A DNA stretch of 29,359 nucleotides from JANRJY01 sp033763735 (GTDB taxonomy: Bacteria > Bacteroidota > Bacteroidia > Cytophagales > UBA9547): positions 1 through 29,359 of the forward strand of contig JANRJY010000016.1 of the NCBI GenBank assembly GCA_033763735.1, given 5' to 3'. Position numbers and translations under genes: made by a program. Shown here piece by piece: positions 1 to 7,548 of the stretch. Position 1 is the stretch's first letter; each line of letters opens with the position of its first letter. Below the pieces are notes generated by a model. It did not search any database. It worked only from the letters and a program-made list of their open reading frames with translations, and was not told where the DNA came from.

Positions 1-324
1 GGTAGTAGTTTGATTAATCATGCTCATAAAGTTAGAACCAGCTACACTAGGTTTAGGTTTACCGGTAGTTGTTTGATTGATCATGCTCATAAAGTTAGAA
101 CCAGCAACGCTAGGTTTAGGTTTACCGGTAGTTGTTTGATTGATCATGCTCATAAAGTTAGAACCAGCAACGCTAGGTTTAGGTTTACCTGTAGTTGTTT
201 GATTGATCATGCTCATTAAACTATTTCCAGTAACATTCACATTGGATTTTTGGCCAACATTAATGGTATACACTATGGTAAGAGCTAAAGCGATAGACGC
301 TACAGAAAGGATGATTTTTTTCAT
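1..324 (-). CDS. Exported repeat protein, C-terminus beyond window edge
   Basis: The reading frame starts at the ATG at 322-324 and stays open to base 1, giving 108 codons with no stop, so the gene is cut by the left edge. Residues 1-19 (MKKIILSVASIALALTIVY) form a signal peptide or N-terminal anchor without an obvious cleavage site. After a short linker the protein becomes tandem copies of a 21-residue unit containing SMINQTTTGKPKPSVAGSN, encoded by an in-frame 63-bp DNA repeat. The unit is polar, rich in Thr, Lys, Pro and Ser, and has two Met residues. I recognise no family. It may be a surface or periplasmic repeat protein; function unknown. The plus-strand frame over the same bases is a shadow of the repeat. 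Confidence 0.7.
   Translation of the reverse strand, partial: MKKIILSVASIALALTIVYTINVGQKSNVNVTGNSLMSMINQTTTGKPKPSVAGSNFMSMINQTTTGKPKPSVAGSNFMSMINQTTTGKPKPSVAGSNFMSMINQTTT
12..230. repeat. 63-bp tandem repeat inside the left-edge gene
   Basis: Copies begin at 12, 75 and 138; a fourth, begun at 201, diverges after about 16 bases. Copies one and two differ at about three positions and copies two and three at about one. Bases 1-11 are the end of a further copy, so the array continues out of the window. The period is a multiple of three and the unit stays in frame in the minus-strand gene. The near-identity suggests recent expansion or gene conversion. Confidence 0.9.
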
Positions 325-405
325 TTTGTAAATTTTTGGGTTTAAAATATATTCAAATGAATAAAATAGCTATTAGAATTGTATTAATCTAGGATTAAAG
401 ATTTT

Positions 406-1764
406 CTAATTGGTTGGGATATACAAAGTAACCACGGTTCCTGTTTGTGGTACGGATTCCAAATTGAAAGTGATTTGGTGCAAATCTAGTATGCGTTTTA
501 CCAACGAAAGCCCAATACCAAACCCTTTTTTGGTGATTGCATTCTGCCCTCTATATAAGGGTTCATATATATATTTGATGTCGGAAGGCAATATTCCGAG
601 TCCATTATCGCGAATAAAAACATTGGCAATATTATTTTCTTTGATAATTGATATTTCCACAGGGTTGCCATTTGCATATTTCACACTATTTTCAATTATG
701 TTGTAAAGTGCTACCGGAAAAAGTTCCTTTTGGAGCTTACATTCAATAGGTTCAAACTCTTCATCTTTATTTTTAAGATCAAATTTTACAGTAATTGAAG
801 GGTATTTCTCTTTCAAATCTGAAAGGATTGCCAAAAAAATGTCGTCCAGACGCATGGTACTTAGTTCCAGTTCTTCTATTTTAGAAACCAATGCCAATTG
901 CAAAAGGCCATTAACCAACTCTACAGCTACTTTAGTATCGTCAATGGCAAGCGTTATATCTTTATACGATTCGCTGCCTTTGCGTTGTCTGCGTTGAATA
1001 CTTTGCAAATTCACTAATACTTTAGTCAAAGGCGTACGCATTTCATGCGATGCATGTGAAATAAAATTTTTCTGGTTGATAAATGATTTTTGCAATCGAT
1101 CCATCATTCCATTAAAGTAAGTAGAAATCAAAAACAGTTCATCTTTGCCTTTAGGTACTTCTAGTCGGTAAGTTAAGTCCTTGTCCGATATTCGATTGAG
1201 CGTACGTGTAATATTATTTAAGGGCTTCACAATAGCATCCGCAAAGATAAGACCTAATAAAATAGACAAAGCTAAAGCAAAGCTATTCCCTAATACTAAA
1301 GTGCTCGTAAGGTTGTTAAGTTTGTCATTACCCAATATATCAACCGCGCTAATAATAAGTTTTGACCCGTTTTTGAATTGTGTTACTATTATTTCAGTTT
1401 GACCAAAAGCAGTATAATAATATTTTGATTGAATTTTGGCATTTTGAAGAATCACCATATGCGAATCCAACACGTTACCATCCACAATATTGGTGTATGT
1501 AATTTGTTTCTGATTGTCAATGAGTATGACTTTTTCGTCAAATAAAGTAATTAAGTCAGTGTAAATCATGGAGTTACTAATTGCCGATGAGCGATCCTGT
1601 CCTTGGTCAAGTTTCTCAATTACATCCGCTTTGCTCGATAATCTACTGATAAATAGTTCTTTTCGATATGAGGCATAATAAAAATACACATACACCGAAA
1701 AGCTTCCAATAACTATAAGAGATAGGAAAAAAAATGAAATGATAATTCGAGCCTTAAAAGTCAT
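406..1764 (-). CDS. Membrane sensor histidine kinase (HAMP)
   Basis: This is the sensor half of a two-component system. It autophosphorylates on a histidine and passes phosphate to the response regulator encoded just upstream. Membrane segments lie at about residues 5-30 and 157-178, flanking a sensor region of about 125 residues that would face the periplasm. A HAMP linker follows at about 179-230. The dimerisation/phosphoacceptor helix has SHEMRTPL with His240. The ATPase domain shows the N box (NIIENS, about 355-360), the G1 box (DNGLGI, about 386-391) and the G2 box (GFGIGLSLV, about 414-422). At 452 residues it is a normal length, and all catalytic boxes look intact. The start codon touches the regulator's stop codon, indicating translational coupling. 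The architecture resembles metal- or envelope-stress kinases, but the ligand cannot be told. Confidence 0.93.
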   Translation of the reverse strand: MTFKARIIISFFFLSLIVIGSFSVYVYFYYASYRKELFISRLSSKADVIEKLDQGQDRSSAISNSMIYTDLITLFDEKVILIDNQKQITYTNIVDGNVLDSHMVILQNAKIQSKYYYTAFGQTEIIVTQFKNGSKLIISAVDILGNDKLNNLTSTLVLGNSFALALSILLGLIFADAIVKPLNNITRTLNRISDKDLTYRLEVPKGKDELFLISTYFNGMMDRLQKSFINQKNFISHASHEMRTPLTKVLVNLQSIQRRQRKGSESYKDITLAIDDTKVAVELVNGLLQLALVSKIEELELSTMRLDDIFLAILSDLKEKYPSITVKFDLKNKDEEFEPIECKLQKELFPVALYNIIENSVKYANGNPVEISIIKENNIANVFIRDNGLGILPSDIKYIYEPLYRGQNAITKKGFGIGLSLVKRILDLHQITFNLESVPQTGTVVTLYIPTN

Positions 1765-2439
1765 TTATTCTCTGATGGAATATCCCATCCCAACCATCGT
1801 ATGTATCAGTTTGGGTTCAAATCCTTTGTCCACTTTATTGCGTAAGTAGTTGATATACACATCGATAATATTTGTATTTGTGTCAAAATTGATTTCCCAA
1901 ACCTTCTCAGCAATATCTACACGGGTTACAATTTTGCCTTTATTTTTTAACAAATATTCGAGGAGCGTAAATTCTTTTGCGGTGAGTTCAATTAGTTTGT
2001 TGTTTCTGAAAACCGTTTTAGAAGTGATGTCCACTACCAAGTCAGCAATTTTAAGGGTATTTCCTTTATGTGTGTGTTTTTTGTATTTGTTGTAATGGGC
2101 TTTTATTCGAATGAGTAACTCCTTAAATTCAAATGGCTTAACAATGTAGTCATCTGCTCCTGCATCAAATCCTTCCGTTTTGTCTTCTATACTTCCAAGG
2201 GCGGTTAAAAATATTACAGGAATTTCAGAATGACTTGATTTAAGCATTTTACAAAGTTCGAAACCATTAATCACAGGTATATTTACATCAATAATTACCG
2301 TTTCATACAGTTTGCTGTTGAACATGGAAAGTCCGATTTTGCCATCATAAGCAATATCTACTTCCATTCCTTCTGATTTAAGCCCTTTTTTTATAAAGGA
2401 GGCGAGGCTTTTTTCATCTTCTACGAGTAATATTTTCAT
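1765..2439 (-). CDS. OmpR-family response regulator
   Basis: This transcription factor is the phosphorylation partner of the kinase that follows it directly. The receiver domain (about 1-115) has acidic residues E7-D8, phosphoacceptor Asp51 in IIDVNIP, a conserved Thr in FLTA and Lys101 in IVKPF. The C-terminal winged helix-turn-helix (about 128-224) has the typical TAKEFTLLEYLL start and the IDVYINYLRNKVD recognition-helix region, ending in the GMGYSIRE wing. Its 224 residues are typical of the OmpR/PhoB class. It lies 55 bp downstream of the tetR-like gene on the same strand, so the three regulatory genes could share a transcript; I saw no terminator in that gap. Confidence 0.94.
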   Translation of the reverse strand: MKILLVEDEKSLASFIKKGLKSEGMEVDIAYDGKIGLSMFNSKLYETVIIDVNIPVINGFELCKMLKSSHSEIPVIFLTALGSIEDKTEGFDAGADDYIVKPFEFKELLIRIKAHYNKYKKHTHKGNTLKIADLVVDITSKTVFRNNKLIELTAKEFTLLEYLLKNKGKIVTRVDIAEKVWEINFDTNTNIIDVYINYLRNKVDKGFEPKLIHTMVGMGYSIRE

Positions 2440-2494
2440 ATCAAGTGCGTAATTTATAAAAAATAGGAATAGAAATATGAAAATTGTGAGAAGG

Positions 2495-3121
2495 TTATAT
2501 TGAATTATTTGAATTCAAATTATGAAACAACAATTTAGTGTCATTAGTAAAATATGGAAAGTAAAGTTCAAATATTTGATTTACAAATTGTTGAATCTTT
2601 TCATTATCTGACCCTTGCAAATGAATATCAGCAAATGGTATCCAAAAATCACCCATCATGTGTACGCGTATATAAAGTGCATCGTAGGCACCTTTGTATG
2701 GTTCAGGAATGAGTATATTATTATGAATCAGTTGGTTATGAATCATTTGAAATTCTTTTTTTCTTTGAATGCAAATTTGTATGTAATGTTCTCTTATGTA
2801 AGGGATTATGCGCATGATATTTGTAAAATTCTGCATCAAAAATTTATACTTATAAAAAAGACTTATTACAAATATTAATGATGCTTGCATATCTATTATT
2901 GAAATTTCTTTACCAATATAGTGTGTTACTTTTTGGTTCAATTGGTTTACAAGTTGTTCATATAGTGCTATAATCAAGGCTTCTTTATTCGGATAATGAT
3001 AACACAAGTTCCCGTGACTAATATGCATTCGTTCTGCAATATGCCTTACGGTGACCGATTCTGTGCCAAATTCGTTAAATAGCAGTAATGAAGTTTCCAG
3101 AATTCTTTCTTTTGTTGACAT
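2495..3121 (-). CDS. TetR-family transcriptional regulator
   Basis: This is probably a repressor. The N-terminal domain begins TKERILETSLLLFNEFG, followed by the helix-turn-helix at about residues 24-43 (TVRHIAERMHIS, then GNLCYHYPNKEALI), the standard TetR signature. Residues about 60-208 form the variable ligand-binding and dimerisation domain; the ligand is unknown. Two 18-bp palindrome-like sites sit between it and the divergent small membrane-protein gene, so it likely controls itself and that gene. A possible Bacteroidota -7 box (TAATTTTG, 3126-3133, minus strand) is only about 5 bases from the ATG, which would make its transcript almost leaderless if the box is real. Confidence 0.9.
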   Translation of the reverse strand: MSTKERILETSLLLFNEFGTESVTVRHIAERMHISHGNLCYHYPNKEALIIALYEQLVNQLNQKVTHYIGKEISIIDMQASLIFVISLFYKYKFLMQNFTNIMRIIPYIREHYIQICIQRKKEFQMIHNQLIHNNILIPEPYKGAYDALYIRVHMMGDFWIPFADIHLQGSDNEKIQQFVNQIFELYFPYFTNDTKLLFHNLNSNNSI

Positions 3122-3147
3122 TTTGCAAAATTAATTAAAAATAATCA

Positions 3148-3165
3148 TTAGAACATTTGTTCTAA
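3148..3165. promoter_or_regulatory. Operator-like palindrome 1
   Basis: TTAGAACATTTGTTCTAA has 8-bp inverted arms (TTAGAACA and TGTTCTAA) around a 2-bp centre. It lies 27 bp upstream of the tetR-like start. Its length and dyad symmetry suit a TetR-type dimer. A near copy lies 27 bp downstream, and the -33 element of the divergent promoter falls inside this site. Confidence 0.65.
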
Positions 3166-3186
3166 ATTTTTATTTTAGTACATTTG
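3157..3186 (+). promoter_or_regulatory. Bacteroidota-type promoter for the small membrane protein
   Basis: TTG at 3157-3159 (within TTTG) and TACATTTG at 3179-3186 match the Bacteroidota -33/-7 consensus with a 19-base spacer. Transcription would begin about 10 bases before the ATG at 3205. The -33 part lies in palindrome 1 and the -7 part in palindrome 2, so a bound repressor would block both elements. Confidence 0.5.
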
Positions 3187-3192
3187 TTCTAA
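3175..3192. promoter_or_regulatory. Operator-like palindrome 2
   Basis: TTAGTACATTTGTTCTAA is identical to palindrome 1 except for one base in the left arm. The sites are 27 bp apart start to start, about two and a half helical turns. It overlaps the -7 box of the rightward promoter and lies 13 bp before the small gene's start codon. Confidence 0.6.
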
Positions 3193-3204
3193 ATTATTAA
3201 TAGC

Positions 3205-3399
3205 ATGGAAGCAATATTATTTATATGGCCATTGGGCATCATTTTTCTGGCTTTACCTTTAATGACCGGATGGGTTGCGAAGACCGAAGGTCGAAATTTT
3301 TGGCTTTGGACAGGACTTACTTGTTTGCTTCCGGGGATCACACTAATATTGTTAATTGTGCTTCCTAAACCCAAAAAGAGTACGGCACAAGCCCTGTAA
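3205..3399 (+). CDS. Small two-helix membrane protein
   Basis: This 64-residue protein has two hydrophobic stretches, about residues 3-24 and 32-54, joined by a short polar loop (AKTEGRN) and followed by a basic tail (PKPKKS). It resembles the many small membrane proteins with a GR-FWLW turn and a second helix ending LIVLPK, but I recognise no named family. It is transcribed away from the TetR regulator and shares the palindromic control region, so it is the likely regulatory target, perhaps with the next gene. A slightly longer minus-strand frame over the same bases has no coding character and is rejected. Confidence 0.65.
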   Translation: MEAILFIWPLGIIFLALPLMTGWVAKTEGRNFWLWTGLTCLLPGITLILLIVLPKPKKSTAQAL

Positions 3400-3492
3400 T
3401 TTAAAATACATTTTTGCTGCAAATGTAATGTGGATAACCGCAACATTTTGTTGATAAAGGAGTATACAATATTTAATTCTCCCTTATATAAA

Positions 3493-4140
3493 ATGTTCTC
3501 ATTTCTACTTGGTCCCGGTTATGCTCACGCACAAAAAGTGCCTGATTCTATTTACGATTTGAGTTTAACAAGCTTGACGGGGGAGCATTTGCCATTGTCA
3601 AATTTTAAGGGTACAAAGATGATGTTTGTAACTACTCAAACTAAATCATCGCTCTCTTATCAAATTGATGATATGGTAAAGTTGTGTGAAAAGTATAGCA
3701 AGGTTGTGAAGGTGTTTGCATTACCACTTGACATCATTAATTGGAATAAATTAGAAGATGTAAATTCGCTTTCAAATGCTTATTATAAAGATAAAAAAGC
3801 AAATTTTACTGTTCTACATAATACTCCGGTTAAGGGTGCCGACATTCATCCGGTAGTTCAATGGATTACTAACAAAAAATATAATAAAGTGAAAGATTTT
3901 GGAATAAAAAACCTGTTCCAGAAATTTATTATTAATGAATATGGCAAACTATTGCAAGTATTTGATTCTCAAACCGATATATTCGACAATGAAGTGGTTT
4001 TGTCTATTTTAAAAGAAAGTCCTAACATTCAGCAAGCTACAGTGGATTTGCGGAAATCAACTATAGATTATAACACTAAAGCGATTGCCCCATTGTTAAA
4101 TAAGAATACAGGTAACACCCACCTAGCACCTTGGATGTAA
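3493..4140 (+). CDS. Glutathione-peroxidase-fold protein lacking catalytic residues
   Basis: The layout follows the thioredoxin-like glutathione peroxidase family: SIYDLSLTSLTGEHLPLSNF, the FVTTQTKSS strand-turn where the active-site Cys normally sits, a LPLD loop, an IHPVVQWI helix, and FIINEYGKLLQVF near the end. The expected Cys (K-C-G) is replaced by K-S-S at residues 51-53. The FPxNQF loop with the catalytic Gln is replaced by LPLDII, and the WNF motif by NLF, so the Cys/Gln/Trp/Asn tetrad is gone. Peroxidase activity is therefore unlikely; a structural or binding role is inferred. The start is uncertain: I prefer the ATG at 3493, but the frame is open back to a GTG at 3430. The N-terminus (MFSFLLGPGYAHAQ) could be a short signal-like segment. 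It may be co-transcribed with the small membrane protein. Confidence 0.72.
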   Translation: MFSFLLGPGYAHAQKVPDSIYDLSLTSLTGEHLPLSNFKGTKMMFVTTQTKSSLSYQIDDMVKLCEKYSKVVKVFALPLDIINWNKLEDVNSLSNAYYKDKKANFTVLHNTPVKGADIHPVVQWITNKKYNKVKDFGIKNLFQKFIINEYGKLLQVFDSQTDIFDNEVVLSILKESPNIQQATVDLRKSTIDYNTKAIAPLLNKNTGNTHLAPWM

Positions 4141-4376
4141 ATAGGAGTTTATTAATTGAAATATTAAAAGTACTTTTTCTTAATAAGTCAATGGTTTTTA
4201 GACATCTAGTTTCAATAAAATTTTTTAATTTAATCGTTTTATATTGGTTTCGAAAATTGAATTTGTTTTGAATGATTAATTTTTATTTATAATTTTTGAT
4301 TTGCTAACATCAATTTAACACAAAGTTTTTTGTAGATAATTAAAAAGATACTTAATTGCAACTATAAAATATAGTT

Positions 4377-4925
4377 ATGAAAAAATATTTATTAGTATTG
4401 ACCGGGGCTGTGATTATGGCTTCATGCACTAAAAAGGAAGAAACTACTACTGATTCACAAGCTACTGCAACTGTAGCAGAAGCTCCTGCTGCAGGAGCAA
4501 TTGAACGCAAAAGTGCAGAAAACGTAGATACACTTGTGAATATCATTGTTCAATCATTAAAAGATGGAAACAAAGATTTATACGTTTCTTATTGCTTTAC
4601 CCAAGAACAAGAAGAAGCGCTTGCCAACTTAATTACTGACAAAAAGAAAAAGAAATATTTCCAACGTGAGTTTGGATTTAGTTTGCATGAAGAAGTTATT
4701 TACTTCAATAACATAGTAAACTATATCAAAAAGAATAATGTTGATTTGAACAAAGTTGAAAAAGGTATTGTGGATGTATTTGACTATAACAAAAGCAATT
4801 ATGAACCCATTGTATTGAAAGAGGTGGTAATTCCAATTATTCAAGAAGATTTTGAACGCGATATTGTATTTGTAGCTGCTCAAATTGATGGCAAATGGTA
4901 TTTTACCTCTGAGCTGTCGCTATAG
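4377..4925 (+). CDS. Small hypothetical lipoprotein
   Basis: Residues 1-17 form a lipoprotein signal (MKKYLLVLTGAVIMASC) with the lipidated Cys at 17. A Thr/Ala/Glu-rich linker of about 25 residues is followed by a globular domain of about 135 residues (VDTLVNIIVQSLKDGN onward) ending in DGKWYFTSELSL. The closing strand pattern resembles nuclear-transport-factor-2-like or DUF4878-type lipoproteins, but the match is too weak to name. It likely sits in the periplasm, attached to a membrane. The 236-bp AT-rich gap before it shows no recognisable gene or clear consensus promoter. A strong terminator follows 27 bp after the stop. Confidence 0.8.
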   Translation: MKKYLLVLTGAVIMASCTKKEETTTDSQATATVAEAPAAGAIERKSAENVDTLVNIIVQSLKDGNKDLYVSYCFTQEQEEALANLITDKKKKKYFQREFGFSLHEEVIYFNNIVNYIKKNNVDLNKVEKGIVDVFDYNKSNYEPIVLKEVVIPIIQEDFERDIVFVAAQIDGKWYFTSELSL

Positions 4926-4951
4926 TTAAATATAAAAAACTAAACTACAAG

Positions 4952-4981
4952 AGCCTGGATGATAGTTCGGGCTTTTTTTTT
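4952..4981 (+). terminator. Intrinsic terminator after the lipoprotein gene
   Basis: AGCCTGGA (4952-4959) pairs with TTCGGGCT (4966-4973), with two wobble pairs and a 6-base loop, followed by an uninterrupted run of T to 4981. The position, just after the stop at 4925, fits the end of that transcript. Confidence 0.75.
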
Positions 4982-5015
4982 ACGTCCGGTAAATACTTAT
5001 TCACAATTTCTTCTC

Positions 5016-5033
5016 TACAGTCAAAATACTGTA
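5016..5033. promoter_or_regulatory. Inverted repeat upstream of the AsmA-like gene
   Basis: TACAGT and ACTGTA flank a 6-base AT-rich spacer, ending 22 bp before the start codon at 5056. It could be an operator or a small hairpin in the leader. The arms are short, and chance is a real possibility in AT-rich DNA. Confidence 0.25.
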
Positions 5034-5055
5034 ACTTGCTTTGGCGTTATAAAAC

Positions 5056-7548
5056 ATGCTCAAAAAAGTATTTCGAGTAGTTGGTATATTTTTTATCATA
5101 TTAATTGTGCTGGTATCAGTTACTGCTTTTTTTGCATATGAATATCGCGATAAGTTAGTCTACTTTTTTGTCCAAGATGCCAACCGTAACATAAATGCCG
5201 AAATTCAAGTGGATAAAATAAACCTGGAATTTTGGGAAACTTTCCCATATTTTTCGCTTGATTTTCAGAATATTACGGTTATTGAAACCAATACTATCGA
5301 AAAAAAGCCATTTGCAAAAGCAGAGCGACTATATGTGTACCTTTCTTTTAAAGACTTGCTTGAACGCAGATACAAAATCAAGAAACTGTTTCTCAAAAAT
5401 GCAGATATCAATTTTCAGGTTTTTAAAAATGGAACCGATAATTTTTCGATTTTCAAATCATCCGGTGATACTGCCAGTTTAATTGTGTTTGGTCTTTCTG
5501 ATATTACACTTAAAAATGTACGAATTTCATATACCGATAATGTATTACAAAATCAATATGATGTTTTATGTATCAATTCTAAAGCCACATTTAACCTGGT
5601 TGGGGCCGACTGGAATATAGCTGTGTATGGCGATTTGCATTCAAATGCAATAAAGTTAAATAACCTTACTTTTTTTAAAGATAAACCTGCTACAATTCAA
5701 AGTGCTATTGTGTATTCTGAAAAAAGTAAGTCATATATTATTAAACCTTCAGAATTAAAAGTTGAAAATGCACTATTCAACATTGGCGGAAAGGTGCTAT
5801 GGAACAAGGACCCTTATGTTGACATTGATTTTTCGGAGAAAAACAGCAATTTTCAAACAATAACTTCTTTTTTACCTACCAAACTATCGAAACCACTAGA
5901 AAAATATAGAAGTAAAGGAGATATTTACTTTGTTGGGAAGTTAAAAGGATTAATAAAAAGAGGAGCAAAACCGTTACTTAAAATTTATTTTGGTTGCAAA
6001 AATGCTTCTTTTTTCAATCCTGATTTTAATGAGGGTATTACAAATGCCAATTTTACAGGATCCTATCATAATGGAGGCGGATTGGATAATAATTCATCCT
6101 ATTTCAAATTGAATAATGTAACTGCTCAATTAAAAGGAGAGCTACTCAAAGGCGATTTGGAAATAATAAATTTGCTTCACCCTGAAATTTCAATCAACCT
6201 CAACACCAAGTTTGATGCCGGATATTTACACAAAATATTCCCCAATAAATCATTAGATAATGTTTCCGGCAATATTGCTCTGGAAATTTATTTCAAAGGT
6301 AAAATTGAAGAATTGAAACAAAAAAATTATAATAATTGTGAAGCGAAAGGTGCCGCAAAAATTGAGAATTTGAATTTGTATTTGGTTGATTTTCAAAAAA
6401 ATATCTTGAATTGTGATGCTAACATCAACTTCAATAATCAGGATTTGATAATAGAAAAATTGAAATTAATTATTGATAATTCTGACATGGATTTGAATGG
6501 ATCAATTAAGAATATTTTTCCATATTTTTTCATGAAAAAAGAACATTTGGACTTGGATATACAATTGTTTTCAAATGAACTTGATGCGAACAGTTTATTT
6601 GGAATAAAAACAAAAAAGATTAATTCAAAGGCAGATAAACAAACGGTATCCTTCCCCACAAATATTAATTTCAAGATTAGTGCCCAAATTGAGAAATTAT
6701 TATATCAAAAATATAATCCTTCCAACATGAAAGCGAAGATAATTATGGCCAATAATTCAATAAATATTGAGCAATGTGACTTTAACATGTCAGGTGGAAA
6801 ATTGAAATTGAAAGGTTCGGCCAGTCAATTAAAAGATAGTTCGTTTAATATTCATATCGAAACGAACATGGAGCAAGTTCCAATAGATAGTTTGTTTTAC
6901 AAAAGCAATAATTTTGGTCAGGAGTTTATAACACATCATCACATTAAAGGAAATATTACTGCCGGCATAACTACGGATGTAAAGTGTGATAAGTATTTGA
7001 ATATCAAAATGCCAAGTGTGCTTTCTGAAACGAAGCTGTCCCTAAAAAACGGACAACTTCTTGATTTCAAACCTATGCTTAAGCTATCGAAGTTTGTTGA
7101 TGAAGAAGCATTGTCAAATATCAGGTTTTCTGAATTGAATAATGATATTTTGGTGCATAATGAGACGGTTTTTATTCCTGAAATGACCATTAAAAGTAAT
7201 ATTACCACCATGTCGGTGCAAGGATATCATAAGTTTAATAACGAATTCGAATATCGCATAAAATTGCCTTTGAAAAATTATAAACGTAAGAATACGCAAG
7301 ATGAAGAGGATGCTATTGAAGGATCGTTTTTAGGGACTGTGTATTTGTATTTGGTTATAAAAGGTACTCCTGATAATTTTAAAGTAACCTATGATAAGTC
7401 AGCAGTAAAACAGAAGTTGAAGGAAAGATGGCAAACTGAAAAGAAGGAGTTTACAGATTTGTTCAAAAAGGATTACGAGAAAAAGAAACAAGAAAAGGAG
7501 AAAGCCGTTGAACTCAATACAAATGAATATTTGGATGTGGAACCTTAA
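5056..7548 (+). CDS. AsmA-like envelope protein
   Basis: This 830-residue protein has one N-terminal membrane anchor (about residues 6-28) and a long beta-rich region facing the periplasm. The opening after the anchor (NAEIQVDKINLEFWETFPYFSLDFQNITV) is typical of AsmA-family proteins in Bacteroidota, as is the C-terminal part with repeated strand patterns (LKLKGSASQLKDSSFNIHIE, then MSVQGYHKFNNEFEYRIKLPL). Family members such as AsmA, TamB and YhdP are bridge-like proteins linked to lipid transport and outer-membrane homeostasis. That role is known for the family and only inferred here. The C-terminus is a highly charged Lys/Glu tail. The ATG at 5056 directly precedes a basic N-terminus (MLKKVFR) ahead of the anchor. 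The next gene begins inside its last codons. Confidence 0.85.
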   Translation: MLKKVFRVVGIFFIILIVLVSVTAFFAYEYRDKLVYFFVQDANRNINAEIQVDKINLEFWETFPYFSLDFQNITVIETNTIEKKPFAKAERLYVYLSFKDLLERRYKIKKLFLKNADINFQVFKNGTDNFSIFKSSGDTASLIVFGLSDITLKNVRISYTDNVLQNQYDVLCINSKATFNLVGADWNIAVYGDLHSNAIKLNNLTFFKDKPATIQSAIVYSEKSKSYIIKPSELKVENALFNIGGKVLWNKDPYVDIDFSEKNSNFQTITSFLPTKLSKPLEKYRSKGDIYFVGKLKGLIKRGAKPLLKIYFGCKNASFFNPDFNEGITNANFTGSYHNGGGLDNNSSYFKLNNVTAQLKGELLKGDLEIINLLHPEISINLNTKFDAGYLHKIFPNKSLDNVSGNIALEIYFKGKIEELKQKNYNNCEAKGAAKIENLNLYLVDFQKNILNCDANINFNNQDLIIEKLKLIIDNSDMDLNGSIKNIFPYFFMKKEHLDLDIQLFSNELDANSLFGIKTKKINSKADKQTVSFPTNINFKISAQIEKLLYQKYNPSNMKAKIIMANNSINIEQCDFNMSGGKLKLKGSASQLKDSSFNIHIETNMEQVPIDSLFYKSNNFGQEFITHHHIKGNITAGITTDVKCDKYLNIKMPSVLSETKLSLKNGQLLDFKPMLKLSKFVDEEALSNIRFSELNNDILVHNETVFIPEMTIKSNITTMSVQGYHKFNNEFEYRIKLPLKNYKRKNTQDEEDAIEGSFLGTVYLYLVIKGTPDNFKVTYDKSAVKQKLKERWQTEKKEFTDLFKKDYEKKKQEKEKAVELNTNEYLDVEP

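Noticed and set aside
12..200. Possible CRISPR-like array
   Set aside because: The repeats abut with no unique spacers and stay in frame in a coding sequence.
10..219. Plus-strand open frame of 69 codons with a strikingly repeated protein
   Set aside because: It is the antisense reading of the 63-bp repeat. The minus strand has a proper ATG, a signal peptide and a frame open to the edge.
2507..2520. Perfect 14-bp palindrome ATTTGAATTCAAAT as an operator
   Set aside because: It lies within the last codons of the tetR-like gene and is made almost wholly of A/T; likely chance.
3407..3427. Hairpin TACATTT/AAATGTA after the small membrane-protein gene as a terminator
   Set aside because: A/T-only 7-bp outer stem with no following T-run; not convincing.
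3189..3446. Minus-strand 85-codon frame
   Set aside because: It overlaps the small membrane protein and the palindromic control region and has no export or family features.
3430..3492. Longer GTG-started N-terminus for the peroxidase-fold protein
   Set aside because: The added 21 residues are not typical of the family and the start is GTG; kept only as an alternative.
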